Assembly (NCBI GenBank): GCA_948099385.1
Contig: CANUEZ040000020.1
Location: 5,240,501-5,304,500, forward strand
Length of the DNA stretch: 64,000 nt
Origin: Fasciola hepatica
Lineage: Eukaryota > Platyhelminthes > Trematoda > Plagiorchiida > Fasciolidae
Reading direction: 5' to 3'
The notes below the pieces were generated by a model. That model searched no databases, had not been told where the DNA came from, and was given only the letters and a program-made list of their open reading frames with translations. Both the position numbers and the translations under genes were made by a program. Each line of letters begins with the position of its first letter. The stretch's first letter is position 1. This document shows positions 47,000 to 57,985 of this stretch, piece after piece.

Positions 47000-47990
47000 T
47001 CACCAAAACAGAGGGATGGCGCGGGATCCAGGGCTCTCCGAGCTGTAACAAAAAAATGCATATAACAAAACAGGGATTAGCATACACCAGATTTGCAAGA
47101 AAATTCCCGTAGTGACAATAGTTGTTTGTATATTTTTGAAGGATGCCAATCATCGTGTTTTTAACGGAGAACGTGGAATCCGAAGAAAACCATTCAGTAG
47201 GTCATGAGAAGGCTCCTGCGTGATGCTTCGAACCAACTTGCGAGTCCACCAAAGCTGTAGTGGTCATTACAACCGAGTACAAGCGTTCGGTGTGAACAGC
47301 AACTCCTACAATCTGTGCCACATCTGCAGTAAAGAAAGATGAGATCAGTACCCTAGATGACTAATTTTTCATTTTCAAAATTGTCGGGAATTAACCAGAA
47401 GCCACATCGCCTAGAATACTGCGTAGAATATTATTATTTGGCGATGAAGCGGTTTAATTTAGACGCCTCTGACGGAATCATGTTCTATCAGCATGGCTTT
47501 GAGAAAAGCAAGCTGGGTCTATGTCGGTAAACCTTTGGTGGTGGCTCCGTGATGATCTGAAGTGTGGTTTTCAAGTGAGAAAATCTCAACTACCAGTTCG
47601 AAAAGGTAAGCAGACGGATGACTCACACATCGGAGCACTAAATGAAATTCTGCTCCCGATTGTTCTGGAAAACCGACTGAGGCCCATGATCTCTCAAAAT
47701 GACGATGCCATACATACACTAAACCTCAGGAGAATGCGGTTATTATTCCAAAAATGACTCAGATTTCCCGCTCACAACCCAAATTTGAATCCGATTGAAA
47801 ATATCAGTGCGGCGGGTCCATAACTTATAATGAGCTGTCCTTCGCGCATGGTGAGTATTCTGAGACCGAGATTCACAAGACACTCGTGGAGAATGACGGG
47901 TGACAAAATTTCTGTACAGAGAACCACGAGCGGCTTAAAAGCGTTTGGAAGGAAAATAGAACACGAAGATAAGGGCTGTGCAGGTTTGTC
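47000..47990 (+). pseudogene. Tc1-type transposase, left arm, broken
   Basis: A cut-and-paste DDE transposase is recognisable in pieces on the plus strand: RRKPFSR at 47181-47201 (end of the DNA-binding half), RFNLDASDGIMF at 47450-47485, FGGGSVMI followed by a stop at 47534-47560, HIGALNEILLPIV, ISQNDDAIHT, then a stop, then FPAHNPNLNPIENI with PIEN at 47791-47802. The Glu of the Tc1 'SPDLNPIE' motif is kept. The second catalytic Asp (family 'QQDN..HT') aligns to Asn at 47698-47700. Weak C-terminal pieces reach about 47960. At least two frameshifts and several stops. Typical Tc1 transposases are about 340 residues, so most of the length is present. Confidence 0.88.
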
Positions 47991-48201
47991 GTTTTCAAAC
48001 TGATCAAAGTCAGGATCGACAATCAAAGAATTCTACCACTTGGGTCAGCCACACATTACGGCAAGAAACAGTCGAAAATCTCAGCAAGTGAAAGATTGGT
48101 GTTTTAGGCGAAATCGCTTACCGTCTTGTAACAATTAAAGCAAGGGCTCTCAACTTCTGCGACCTCGGGATCGGCGTCCACGTGCAGCTGGGTAAACGGC
48201 T

Positions 48202-48376
48202 GGGACACTACAACAGCCTGATTTACATCGTTATTTGTTCATAGCTTGCTCTCCAACAACTCAAAAGTTGATCACATTGCAACGACTTGGTTGGAATCCC
48301 CAAGGCTCCTTGTTCAGGAAATACATCAATAAACTCAAACTACTGACTCCGTAATCCTGTTTGGTTGTAATGTATA
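48202..48376. other. Palindrome spacer, 175 bp, unique
   Basis: This is the non-repeated centre between the arms. It contains no recognisable gene. It includes a small hairpin, 'caactcaaaagttg', at 48257-48270. A spacer of this length would allow the arms to fold into a long hairpin in single-stranded DNA or RNA. Confidence 0.9.
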
Positions 48377-48587
48377 AGCCGTTTACCCAGCTGCACGTGG
48401 ACGCCGATCCCGAGGTCGCAGAAGTTGAGAGCCCTTGCTTTAATTGTTACAAGACGGTAAGCGATTTCGCCTAAAACACCAATCTTTCACTTGCTGAGAT
48501 TTTCGACTGTTTCTTGCCGTAATGTGTGGCTGACCCAAGTGGTAGAATTCTTTGATTGTCGATCCTGACTTTGATCAGTTTGAAAAC

Positions 48588-49578
48588 GACAAACCTGCAC
48601 AGCCCTTATCTTCGTGTTCTATTTTCCTTCCAAACGCTTTTAAGCCGCTCGTGGTTCTCTGTACAGAAATTTTGTCACCCGTCATTCTCCACGAGTGTCT
48701 TGTGAATCTCGGTCTCAGAATACTCACCATGCGCGAAGGACAGCTCATTATAAGTTATGGACCCGCCGCACTGATATTTTCAATCGGATTCAAATTTGGG
48801 TTGTGAGCGGGAAATCTGAGTCATTTTTGGAATAATAACCGCATTCTCCTGAGGTTTAGTGTATGTATGGCATCGTCATTTTGAGAGATCATGGGCCTCA
48901 GTCGGTTTTCCAGAACAATCGGGAGCAGAATTTCATTTAGTGCTCCGATGTGTGAGTCATCCGTCTGCTTACCTTTTCGAACTGGTAGTTGAGATTTTCT
49001 CACTTGAAAACCACACTTCAGATCATCACGGAGCCACCACCAAAGGTTTACCGACATAGACCCAGCTTGCTTTTCTCAAAGCCATGCTGATAGAACATGA
49101 TTCCGTCAGAGGCGTCTAAATTAAACCGCTTCATCGCCAAATAATAATATTCTACGCAGTATTCTAGGCGATGTGGCTTCTGGTTAATTCCCGACAATTT
49201 TGAAAATGAAAAATTAGTCATCTAGGGTACTGATCTCATCTTTCTTTACTGCAGATGTGGCACAGATTGTAGGAGTTGCTGTTCACACCGAACGCTTGTA
49301 CTCGGTTGTAATGACCACTACAGCTTTGGTGGACTCGCAAGTTGGTTCGAAGCATCACGCAGGAGCCTTCTCATGACCTACTGAATGGTTTTCTTCGGAT
49401 TCCACGTTCTCCGTTAAAAACACGATGATTGGCATCCTTCAAAAATATACAAACAACTATTGTCACTACGGGAATTTTCTTGCAAATCTGGTGTATGCTA
49501 ATCCCTGTTTTGTTATATGCATTTTTTTGTTACAGCTCGGAGAGCCCTGGATCCCGCGCCATCCCTCTGTTTTGGTGA
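48588..49578 (-). pseudogene. Tc1-type transposase, right arm, broken
   Basis: This is the exact mirror of the left-arm pseudogene, on the minus strand. PIEN lies at 48787-48776, the Asp-to-Asn site at 48880-48878 and FGGGSVMI at 49044-49021. It has the same stops and frameshifts at mirrored positions, so the transposase was already dead before the arms were duplicated, or the arms have since been homogenised. Confidence 0.88.
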
Positions 49579-50099
49579 ATGATAGATCCCTGCCGCTGTT
49601 CTGTAGAGCTTGGGTGAAGTTTGTTCGCACAATAAAGCATGCTTCAGGTTTTCCCTGAAATAAGCTATCATTAGTATTATTGGTAATTATGTGCGACGTG
49701 AACACTGTTTAGTGACACATCCCCGAGTATTGGAAATGAGTCACTGACAGCCAAGGTCGTTGCGCTTACGAGTCTGTTCGGTTTGGCGTTTCGCACTCTC
49801 CTAGGCACACTTTCAAGATGGGTCGATTTATCTGTTTCATGCGTAGAATCCCTATTCATATTTGGTGAAGTAGTGCATTGACACATCAGCGTGCTGAATT
49901 TGGTCACCCTAAGTAGTCTAATTCGAAAGTAACTGCAGGAAAAACAGAGTGAGATCAACAGCGTTTTGTGCATCATATGTTGAGTTCTGCAATCTTGACA
50001 AATGCGTTACTGCCATGATGTTCTGGTCGCTGAGCGCTGACGATGTCACCTCAACTGGTGATGAGACTTTTGCGATGCAAACACCGAGCTCAGCTCCCA

Positions 50100-50589
50100 A
50101 ATCGTTTTGGTAGTCAGCAACCTGATCTAAAACCAAGATGAATATTTAAACTTTGTTGACAATTTTGCTTCTTCCGGGAGGACAAAGCACATTTGACGAT
50201 TCAGTTGCTCTAATGTGTAGGGTGCGAATGTAAAATCCACAGCAACGGTGATCCAATCGTGCTCACAAGTCCAGTAGTTCGAGTAAAGCTATTTGAGAGA
50301 AATATGTGGACAGCGATAACTACCGACACTTCCAACATTACGAGGCTGCAGGGAGCACTTTTACGACTATGAAGAGAAGCTCTTAAAGATCTTCAAAATC
50401 AGCCATAAGTTGTGTTCTAACTAGGTGCATTGGGAGTCGGCCCTAATTGTATCAGTCGGCTAGGAGAATGGTGACCGGGGAAGAGAAGCCACAACTGGCT
50501 TCGATGAGGTTGATACGCTGAAGCTTTTCTTCCAACTAGTCTGCCAAGAAAACACAGGCACACCGGGCCAACGTTTAGACTAGTTTAAC
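50100..50589. other. No recognisable gene; right flank of palindrome
   Basis: The sequence just outside the right arm has no clear match to the left flank beyond a few scattered bases. No motif is recognised. Confidence 0.55.
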
Positions 50590-51211
50590 CATGTGCCGAC
50601 CATGGAAGGTGCCATGGTGCACACCCCAGCAACAATTACCCTTTTGAACAGGTTGGAGACTTCCAGAACGGCATGGCTTGATGGTAGCCGCTCGGCCATT
50701 TTGGAGCCACTGGATGAGGTACCCGCGGATTTCAGACCGTGTCACTTAATGCTGGGATGGAAAATGAGTAATCCCTGAGGATTGGACTGGGTTCAAGGTG
50801 TGCGTAGTTTACAAAGACGAAGGCATGAATGGCTGCTCGAACTGTCATTCTTTAGGCCCCATCTAGGTAGACTTACAGACGGAAGGTATTTTGGGGGACA
50901 AGATAGCAAGCCACAATAATAAGTCATTCAGTTTTGCCTAGTCATCGTGGTCTCGAAGGACGGCTTTCAAGCCCGACCAACCTTATAGTTTTTCTTGACA
51001 GGACAACCGGAAGAATAAATAAGGGAACAAGTTGGAAATGTTGTTGTGACCGCCTGAAGGCTTCTGACCGAGTAAACCACAAAATAGCAATTTTCGGTTC
51101 CACTCCTAAAGTTGCGGTTCGGGCAGTGCACGCCAAAACAAGCAGAAGCTTCCAGGTTGTTTTATCTGATGTTCCCAACATGACTGATAATGAAACGAAG
51201 AAATTCTAGAC
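50590..51211 (+). pseudogene. LINE reverse transcriptase palm fragment, broken
   Basis: The frame 50934-51209 reads LSSPTNLIVFLDRTTGRINK and CCCDRLKASDRVNHK. This aligns with 'RSCLTNLL.FLDE.TR..D.G' and motif A 'CYLDFSKAFDSVNHR'; the motif A aspartate is kept. The frame 50593-50778 before it (LEPLDEVPADFRP) may be the pre-palm region but is weak. Same family as 9216-9335 and 61.1 kb, and the most decayed of the three. Confidence 0.65.
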
Positions 51212-52540
51212 CGACTCACCCAGAATTGCGACACAAATTAGTAGACTGTGCAACGTTTCACCCCAGTTAGCCCCCCTCACCGGCCTAACCGAGCCATCTT
51301 CGATCCTTAGCTTAGTTGACCCGGAATCATCAGGTATACCCATGGACTCTGGCACAAAACAGGATCCTCAGACAAAAAAGGAAGTCTGAAGAAGTGGTAG
51401 TATTCAACATCATCAATTGATTACTTGTGATGTCAACAAAATCGTCTCTCCTTAGTGCCAGCAATATGACCGAAGTTGCCTGCTCCTGCTAACGACTGCG
51501 AAAGAAATGCTTGCTCTTGAATTAAGCCTTTCTTTCCTAATGTATTACCGAATTGGAAATCACGTTACTTCTGAATAATCAACACATCATTGTCCGCTCC
51601 CTATTCGAAAACTGCACCGTGGACCATGATAAAGCTCCCCTACAAATAGTTATGCCCAGCAAAGCAACGCCTCCAACCCCAAGTACGAAGAGCGGATCAA
51701 GCCTATCTAAATTTCCAACCCTCCACCCCGTGCCAGAAGGTGACGAAATTCGCTCGTATGGCACCACAGTTACTACGGCTGCATCTTCTCTCAAGCTGGC
51801 CTTGTCTATCCTACTTCCCTTGAGCCATTTCCTGATCTAGATGCCACCACTTTCTCATCATCTTGCGAGCCAATCTATAGGCCTCCCCATGTTCTTTCCT
51901 CTGGCGCTCTCATGGCCCGTTCACCAGGTACGTCGTTTTTTGCTCTACTAGCACGATATCCCTCAACGGTAGCCATCGCAGCTCCCCCCATTTTAGGTTC
52001 CTAACCAATCAACCCAATAAATGACCTTCAATTCGATGAACATGGATGTGCACAGCGAACCCCCCCCTGTAAGCTGTCTACTTGAAGGGTTGTCGCATCA
52101 TAGTGGAAACCAAAGTAGCCCCGCTCATATATTGGCCGTACACAGTCAACCTATGCCCCAGATCCGCCGTCCCACTGTCACGGATGCGCTGGTTTAAATC
52201 CTTGTTATGAATCTTCCTTCCCAAAAATCACGAGGAAAAAGCCTTCACAATAGATGCCGACCGATAGACCAAAGTGCGCCATACGGCTGGTTCCTTCCCA
52301 CTTCATAATGTTCCGTGCTCCCCCCACTACTCCATCCCCAGTAGCCCCACCACCACCAAATGTCGTCGCAATTTGCCCCAAACCCACAGCACTTTATTCT
52401 TACTAGTCCCATCCATCATCAGCCGTTTCCTTCTCGAGCCACCTGCTTACATTCATTAGGTGGAGCCTTGTGAGATTCCCGGCTACCCATCAATGCCATT
52501 ACCAACATCTTTTCAAGCTAGCTTTCACCTCGGTCAACGT
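51212..52540. other. No recognisable gene; C-rich lead-in to a CR1-type relic
   Basis: A 95-codon plus frame (51553-51840) rich in serine, proline and threonine, and similar shorter ones, precede the endonuclease-like block at 52.5 kb. As at 16.9-17.5 kb, this could be the 5' part of a CR1-type element. No motif supports a product. Confidence 0.4.
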
Positions 52541-52560
52541 GCTATTTATCGCTCTCCCCA

Positions 52561-53110
52561 TTGTGGTACTCTTCAAATAGCGTTCTTCTTACGACTACCA
52601 CTCTCCACTTTATGCTTATCACTGCTGGTTCTGTGATAGGCAAACTCAGTTTGCTGATTTTCAAACCGAATTTTGCCAACCCAGACATCGTCCCAGTGAG
52701 TGAACCACGGCTCTCGGAGAGCACAGCTAGTAATCGCATTAATACCACTGGTGACAAAACCTTCTCCGATCCAGGATATTGCCTGACGGAATGAGGGGTG
52801 CTTTGCATACGTTTGACACTCCATCTGCATACTAGCTGTCCCCCATCCTACTCTTGACCAATTCATGGACTCTGCATGACTGTATTCAGTTAGGAATAAC
52901 AATAGCAGCTCGCTAAGAAACATCACCCGACTGGCTTTGATCCACAAAGTTTCATTGCTACCACCAATTCACTCATACCCGCTATTACTCACCTTCAACT
53001 CCAAAATTATTATGTGGACTTCAATCTTTCCCAGATCCACTGGTCGTCTTCACTAGCCCACCTCATTGGCTGGACTTATTACGTTGCCTGCGCCCGTTAA
53101 TGCGGCCCTA
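52561..53110 (+). pseudogene. CR1-type endonuclease N-terminal remnant
   Basis: The frame reads LITAGSVIGKLSLL, in place of 'LNARSL.NK...L', and ANPDIVPVSEPRLSEST, in place of '..DIIAITETWL..S'. The glutamate of E-T-W survives but T and W have changed. Further blocks to 53110 are suggestive only: a piece reading NYYVDFNLSQIHW sits where 'GDFN.P.I.W' belongs, and it lacks the G. Confidence 0.72.
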
Positions 53111-53829
53111 AAATGCCAAATCTCCCACCAGAGGTCATATTATCCTTTGCCTGGAACTCACTTCTGGACCCACCGAGACTAATGCACCAAAACTAAATAC
53201 ACCGCTGTCTACGCAGTGACCATAAATAGTGTCTTGCTTATTGCCTCACTCTTCCAGTATTCCACCAGACCTAGCGCACTTTAGGTCATCCAAAATTACT
53301 AAGTTGAGTCACTTTCCCCCGGTTATTTTCTCTCCAAACTGGGATGTCTTTTCCTGACCGCTGACTTCGATTTGCAGCAAATTGTCAATGTTCCATTCTT
53401 CTTAGATGCCTGTCTAAGCTAGCTTCCGTTTTTGTCCGCAAACCCGAGCAGTCATTTAAAAATCGGAAAAAGGACTCAAGGTCTTGGATCTGCAGAACCG
53501 ATATTTAAATTTCAAGGAACTCTCTGTATTTTTCTTAATAAATCGCTTCCTGAGAAGCTCAGGCACTCTAGTAAACGGCAGGTTATCTGGCAAGAGAGCG
53601 ACACTCTCAGGCACGCATTGAAGACTAGAAGCTTGTCAAGGTTGTTAACACCATGGTCTGAAAATAATCCACTCTTTATACACAAGATGACAGAGTACGA
53701 CTCTAGGCCTGCAAACCCACCCTAATCTATATCTGAAGCATCTACTGCACATCATCTTTCCTCCCTGATCACTCACGATGCCATCCTTATTCTTGCATTA
53801 CCTCTCATAACTGACTCCACACAGCGTTC

Positions 53830-54120
53830 GTCCATGACATAGATATCTCGAAAAATCCGTCTTCTCGACCTGGTCCCGATGAACTTTACCCGGGTCCGTT
53901 TGGATTTTGCGGACCTACCATCTTTCCTCCCTTTTTCAAACACCATCTTGTCCACGAAAAATACTTGACGCCACAGCAGTGAAAGACCTTTATCTTAACA
54001 TATGGCTTTAGAGAAGGACCTCCACATGACCTCAACCATTACAATCCTATCAACCCTACTCCTGTTATGTGTGACGCGATGGAACGGACCGCTGAAGAGT
54101 AAGTTCCTCATTATCTTCAC
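53830..54120 (+). pseudogene. CR1-type reverse transcriptase, pre-palm remnant
   Basis: The frame reads KNPSSRPGPDELYPG, matching '..SSRPGPDG..P', and, after a stop, REGPPHDLNHYNPINPTPVM, matching '..KGPPHDP.NYRPI.LTPV..K..E'. The spacing between the two blocks agrees with the family. The palm motifs that should follow within 500 bp are not identifiable, apart from a possible DKAKAFGRT near 54664. Confidence 0.8.
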
Positions 54121-55219
54121 AAGACTTTAAAATCCCTCTCAACGAGGCTTTGTCAAAGTTAGGCCTTGTTCTTCCTGCCATTCTTGTGTTTTCTTCTTTT
54201 GCCGTTAAAAACAATGATTTCTCGACCTGAACTCGAAAATAGAAGTGAGAAACGTAAGCTTGCACTATGTATCGCGAGCCATTTCTCTGCACCTGTACAT
54301 GTGCATACTGCAGTTATTGTGAATTTTATGTAGTCAATAGAACGTCAATGAAACCGAGGCATGATCGGAGAAGACGGAATTTTGTGGGAGCAAAAAGAAT
54401 GGAGTGTAGATGGCCCTACCCTGGAGACCTAACAATAAATGCTATCTGAGACCCTGTTCTTTTTCGCCACTATAAAACTTCATCCACTTCTATCTTGTCT
54501 CGACCTCATTGGTTGCCCTGGTGACTATATAAAAATCGTTGTAAACAGTATGCTGATGTATAGATACGGCATAATGGTCTAGGATACTTTACGTCAACCT
54601 ATGTTTCTCACCTTTTCCTTTGCTCAAAACTAAAGGAAAACCCTCATTACCCTTTTTCCGGATAAGGCAAAGGCATTCGGTAGAACCTGTCAAAACCCAC
54701 ATCGACATAAATTCGCTCCCTCTAAACAGCTCACTCCTTTATCTTTTCTACTTTCTTCGCAAGTGTCATTTCGCTTCCAAAAAACATTTGTTGGTGACCA
54801 ACCCACTATCATCTGAGCCCATAATGAGCGGAAGTGGTTCAGGGAAGCTTCCTCGGCCCTCGCATTTTTCTCATGTACGTAGGCGGCGTTTCTGCTACAG
54901 CTCACCGCGGCTAGCCGCTCCCATCTGTCAGATATCGAAATAGTGTTTAGTTTTAACCCGTGCAATCTTGCGGCCAATTTATCTGGCACTCCTGATGATT
55001 TGATCAGTGGTGTCACATATGGAATGCACAGTTCTCGGCTCCTAAAAGTGCACTGCTCGCCCACAAAACACCACAACCCCAGGAAGCAAATTGCTCAGTG
55101 GCCAGCCAGTCCCCGCTTAGCCTTCAGTGAGAGGACTGGGACTACACTGCTAGCCTGGGTTTAGCTTCTTGAGCTGGTACATTGTCGAATCACTATGCCA
55201 AAATGACCCACCCGTCCCG

Positions 55220-55570
55220 CCCTTCGGTGCTTTGTCTAAAGGACTGCCGCTCCACTGTACAATGCCTCTATTTTAGGCCACTTCTCGAATACTGCGCCTT
55301 TGTTAGCTTAAACATGAAGGAACAACTTCCATAGCGAAATGGAAAGTTCAACGTTGCCTCACCGAAGGCCTGTCTGGATTAAACTGACGTCTGTCTTGCC
55401 GTAAGTGGTGCGAGCTACTCAAACTTAGGCTTCCTCGGCTGCCCCGTCTAAAGGTCAGTGTCACTTTGTTGTACAAAGAGGGCGAGGGCAAGTGTGCCCT
55501 GTTGTTTGGCAGCACCTTACACTTACTTTCACCGCTGTCAAACCTGGCCATGAGGCCTAGTTTCTTCCTC
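55220..55570 (+). pseudogene. CR1-type C-terminal remnant
   Basis: Frames read AAPLYNASILGHFSNTAP, in place of '...LY.ALI.PH.EYC.P.W', and, near 55466, VTLLYKEGEGKCALLFGST. The intervening part matches the '..RRFTK.L.G' region only if several frame changes are allowed. The C-terminal reading is by pattern only. Confidence 0.6.
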
Positions 55571-57812
55571 ATTTTTCATTGTAAGGTATGGAGTAAACTG
55601 CTTGATTATGTAGGTCTTTCTTCCGAATTTTCTTTCAGCCAGAGTTAAATGCATGTCTCAAACCAGCTAATGTGTCAGGACCGAGATCGGTTCGGATTGT
55701 GTGGAAAAATCGATCCACCATACGAAATGTTGCGGTAAAATTGTATTTCTATTTAGCAATAAAATTTTACCATACCTCGCAGCCCCTAATGCGCTAAACC
55801 TGAAATGTGAGCGCGTCCATCTAGGTCAGGCTTTCGGGAGAGGCAGTCAGTGGTAAGCAACTTGCGAGACTTCTTCCAATTCTACTACGTCACACTCATT
55901 CACTGGATATCTTGTTTTCGGAAAACTTTGAAAAGTCATACTCTCAGTTACTCGGTTGGCTGCAGTCCCCTGAACGTAAAATAATTCTGACAGCACTGTT
56001 CTTTCCCACGGGCATCATTGAGTTGGGAAGTCCTTGCAAATCACCTTGATGATTCAAGCTCCCGAGAAACACCCCATGAATTCTTTCGCCGCACTCACAT
56101 CTTAATCTGCCCTGCTTTTGTTTTTCGGTGCAGAACAACATACCATCAGTCCGACAAATAGCAGATTTTGTAATGGGCAGCAACTTCTCCCGGCAAAACA
56201 TTCAAGTCTACCTCATAGTTTTAGTTTCTCCTGGAGAAATGGGTAACACGGTGATCATTATTCCCCAGACTACAATAAACTTTCTTTGCCGAAAACCAAC
56301 TTCAACATATGAGTCTGTGGCTCCGGCTTCATGACCAGGCGGTCACATTCCTTGTGGGTTCCCTCTCACCATACAAATAAAGGTGGGTCTTATTAGGGTT
56401 TGACCCATTTCTAACGGCCAAGATTCACCAGATCTGGTCTAAGTGAAGTCTGGTCGACAATTCAATGCATATTTTATCAGTTAACAAGCTCCGCTCCTCC
56501 TGGGTAGCACCTTGAAGCCCCAAGACTACTAATGGCCGAAACTAAGAAAGAACCCAAATGAAAGCAAGGGGGCTGTGTGAGCCATATGGTAACTTACAAG
56601 GGCCCAAATTCAAGCACATAAAGATGGTATCTTTGGCAGTGAGTCCCATTCAGCATCCATCCAGTAAGTCCTCAAACACTGGGGCTTAATTCTGTGCAGA
56701 ATGGAGAGAGTGGCCAAAAACTGGGACAAAGCACTCTTCTTTCAGCCTAATTAAAAGCAGTAAATTCCGGACGCTTGTTGGGCCCAAAAGCAACTTCCTA
56801 AGGGAGGAAGCCGGAAGGCAAAGTAATCGAACTGAAGGTCTAAGATCCTTGAACGCGGGCGAGCAAACGAAAAGGAACCGTAATAAAACAACGCGCCCTG
56901 AATCGGTGTGATTCATTGTCATACTGAATAACAGCAAAGTTATCTCAACAAGAAAGCAATACCATGGAAGAAAAAAATAAGCGAGCAGGCTTAGATTGAG
57001 CGGTTACCACAAGACATTTTCAGCAGGAGTGAGGCTAGAAAAAGTAGCTAGAAATCCTTCCGGAAATGATATGAAGGCAAGCAGATGAAGTATTTTTACC
57101 CAATGTAAATTTTGCACCATCTACGCACCATGGTGCGGCACCTGTCATTCCATTATCTAAGAATTCCTACCATTCGTTTGCTTGTTCCATGAAGCTTTCG
57201 GCATCAGCCTCACAAGAAGCGATATTTCATGACCAGCAGTCATTGTCTAACACAGCACACATTTTTCTGTACCTTTTTATCATATACTGCAGAAAAGGTT
57301 AACTTTGTCGCCAGTATCTACCAGACCACAAACACCGTTCTTTTGTCCGCACCCGTATAGGTACGTATGTGTCTCAAACATGCATCACTTTGCTAACTGT
57401 TTACATCCGGCATCAATTTCGTTACCAGTGCCATGCCTATCGTGGTCTTTACAACTCATTCTTTCGACTATCTTGGCGTTTCACTGCATTGGTTGTTCGT
57501 ATTGCTAATTTTGCCGTTGATCCTCCGCTGGGTCTCAACCAGACTGTTTTTCCCCTATCTTCCCCTTTCCAATTCATATCTTAAGCATGAAAAAGTGTTT
57601 ATGACTATCCACTACTCCGATACCACCTTGATCACGATCATGGCTCACTCACCAAACAAACAGATCTATGTACTCCAGCCGAGCAACCGAGTTTTCTTAA
57701 ACCTTGGCCAAGGAAACTATTTGCAATCCAGTAAATTCATTCACGACCACACTTTTCCCCCGGTTACTCAAAGTTATCAAAGTTAAACCATGAATTTTAC
57801 CAACTCCCTTCA
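55571..57812. other. No recognisable gene
   Basis: A 'cggtaaaattgtatttctat' / 'gcaataaaattttac' near-inverted pair lies at 55733-55773. Frames of 60-117 codons occur, the largest being plus 57433-57786, hydrophobic at its start, with no family motif. Its first 35 codons could form a membrane helix, but nothing else supports a gene. Confidence 0.5.
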
Positions 57813-57985
57813 CGGACTTGCAGGGCGCGGTCAGGTTTTCTGCTTTGGACGGCACACTCCGGGCTTGCAACACTTCTGCAACGGTGTGCGAGCATAATAA
57901 CTTGACGACTGGCACACCCCGTCACCGAAAACGGTTATCAAGACGGGTGTCCAGTGCAACCAGCCCCACTCGGTGGCTCCCGTTT
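57813..57985 (-). repeat. Dispersed repeat R1, copy 3 (inverted)
   Basis: The reverse complement of this block matches R1 copies 1 and 2 in order: 'gtggggctg', 'ctggacaccc', 'aaccgtttt', then 'gttgcagaagtgttgcaagc', then the 'ccaaagcag' block. The GC-rich end 'ccgcgccctgca' matches copy 1. It is shorter in the middle than copy 1 and has many substitutions. Confidence 0.82.

Larger units (their letters stand above)
46479..50099. repeat. Large inverted repeat (palindrome) with 1,723 bp arms
   Basis: The left arm 46479-48201 is the reverse complement of the right arm 48377-50099. Paired positions sum to 96578 throughout, so there is no net indel. Every stretch I compared (both ends, the inner ends and several segments of about 60 bases along the arms) is identical, and all reading frames recur exactly on the opposite strand. 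Identity stops abruptly at both ends: at 46478/50100 outside and 48202/48376 inside. No target-site duplication flanks the outer ends. The arms contain a dead Tc1-type transposase and other unassigned sequence. Such a structure can arise by inverted duplication, can be kept identical by gene conversion, or can be a fold-back artefact of library or assembly. Confidence 0.97.
52541..55570 (+). mobile_element. Second CR1-type retrotransposon, heavily degraded
   Basis: Endonuclease-like, pre-palm reverse transcriptase and C-terminal blocks occur in order on the plus strand over 3 kb, matching the spacing of the element at 17.5-20.5 kb. The palm itself (54.1-55.2 kb) is almost unreadable. Stops are frequent in all frames. 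It is older or faster decayed than the first copy and reads as a different subfamily. Confidence 0.8.

Noticed and set aside
48859..49059. 66-codon plus-strand frame present in both arms
   Set aside because: It is the antisense of the Tc1 transposase catalytic region and only looks conserved because the palindrome duplicates it.
54943..55164. 73-codon plus-strand frame
   Set aside because: It falls inside the second CR1-type relic where the palm should be, but no palm motif is recognisable, so it is not listed as a domain.
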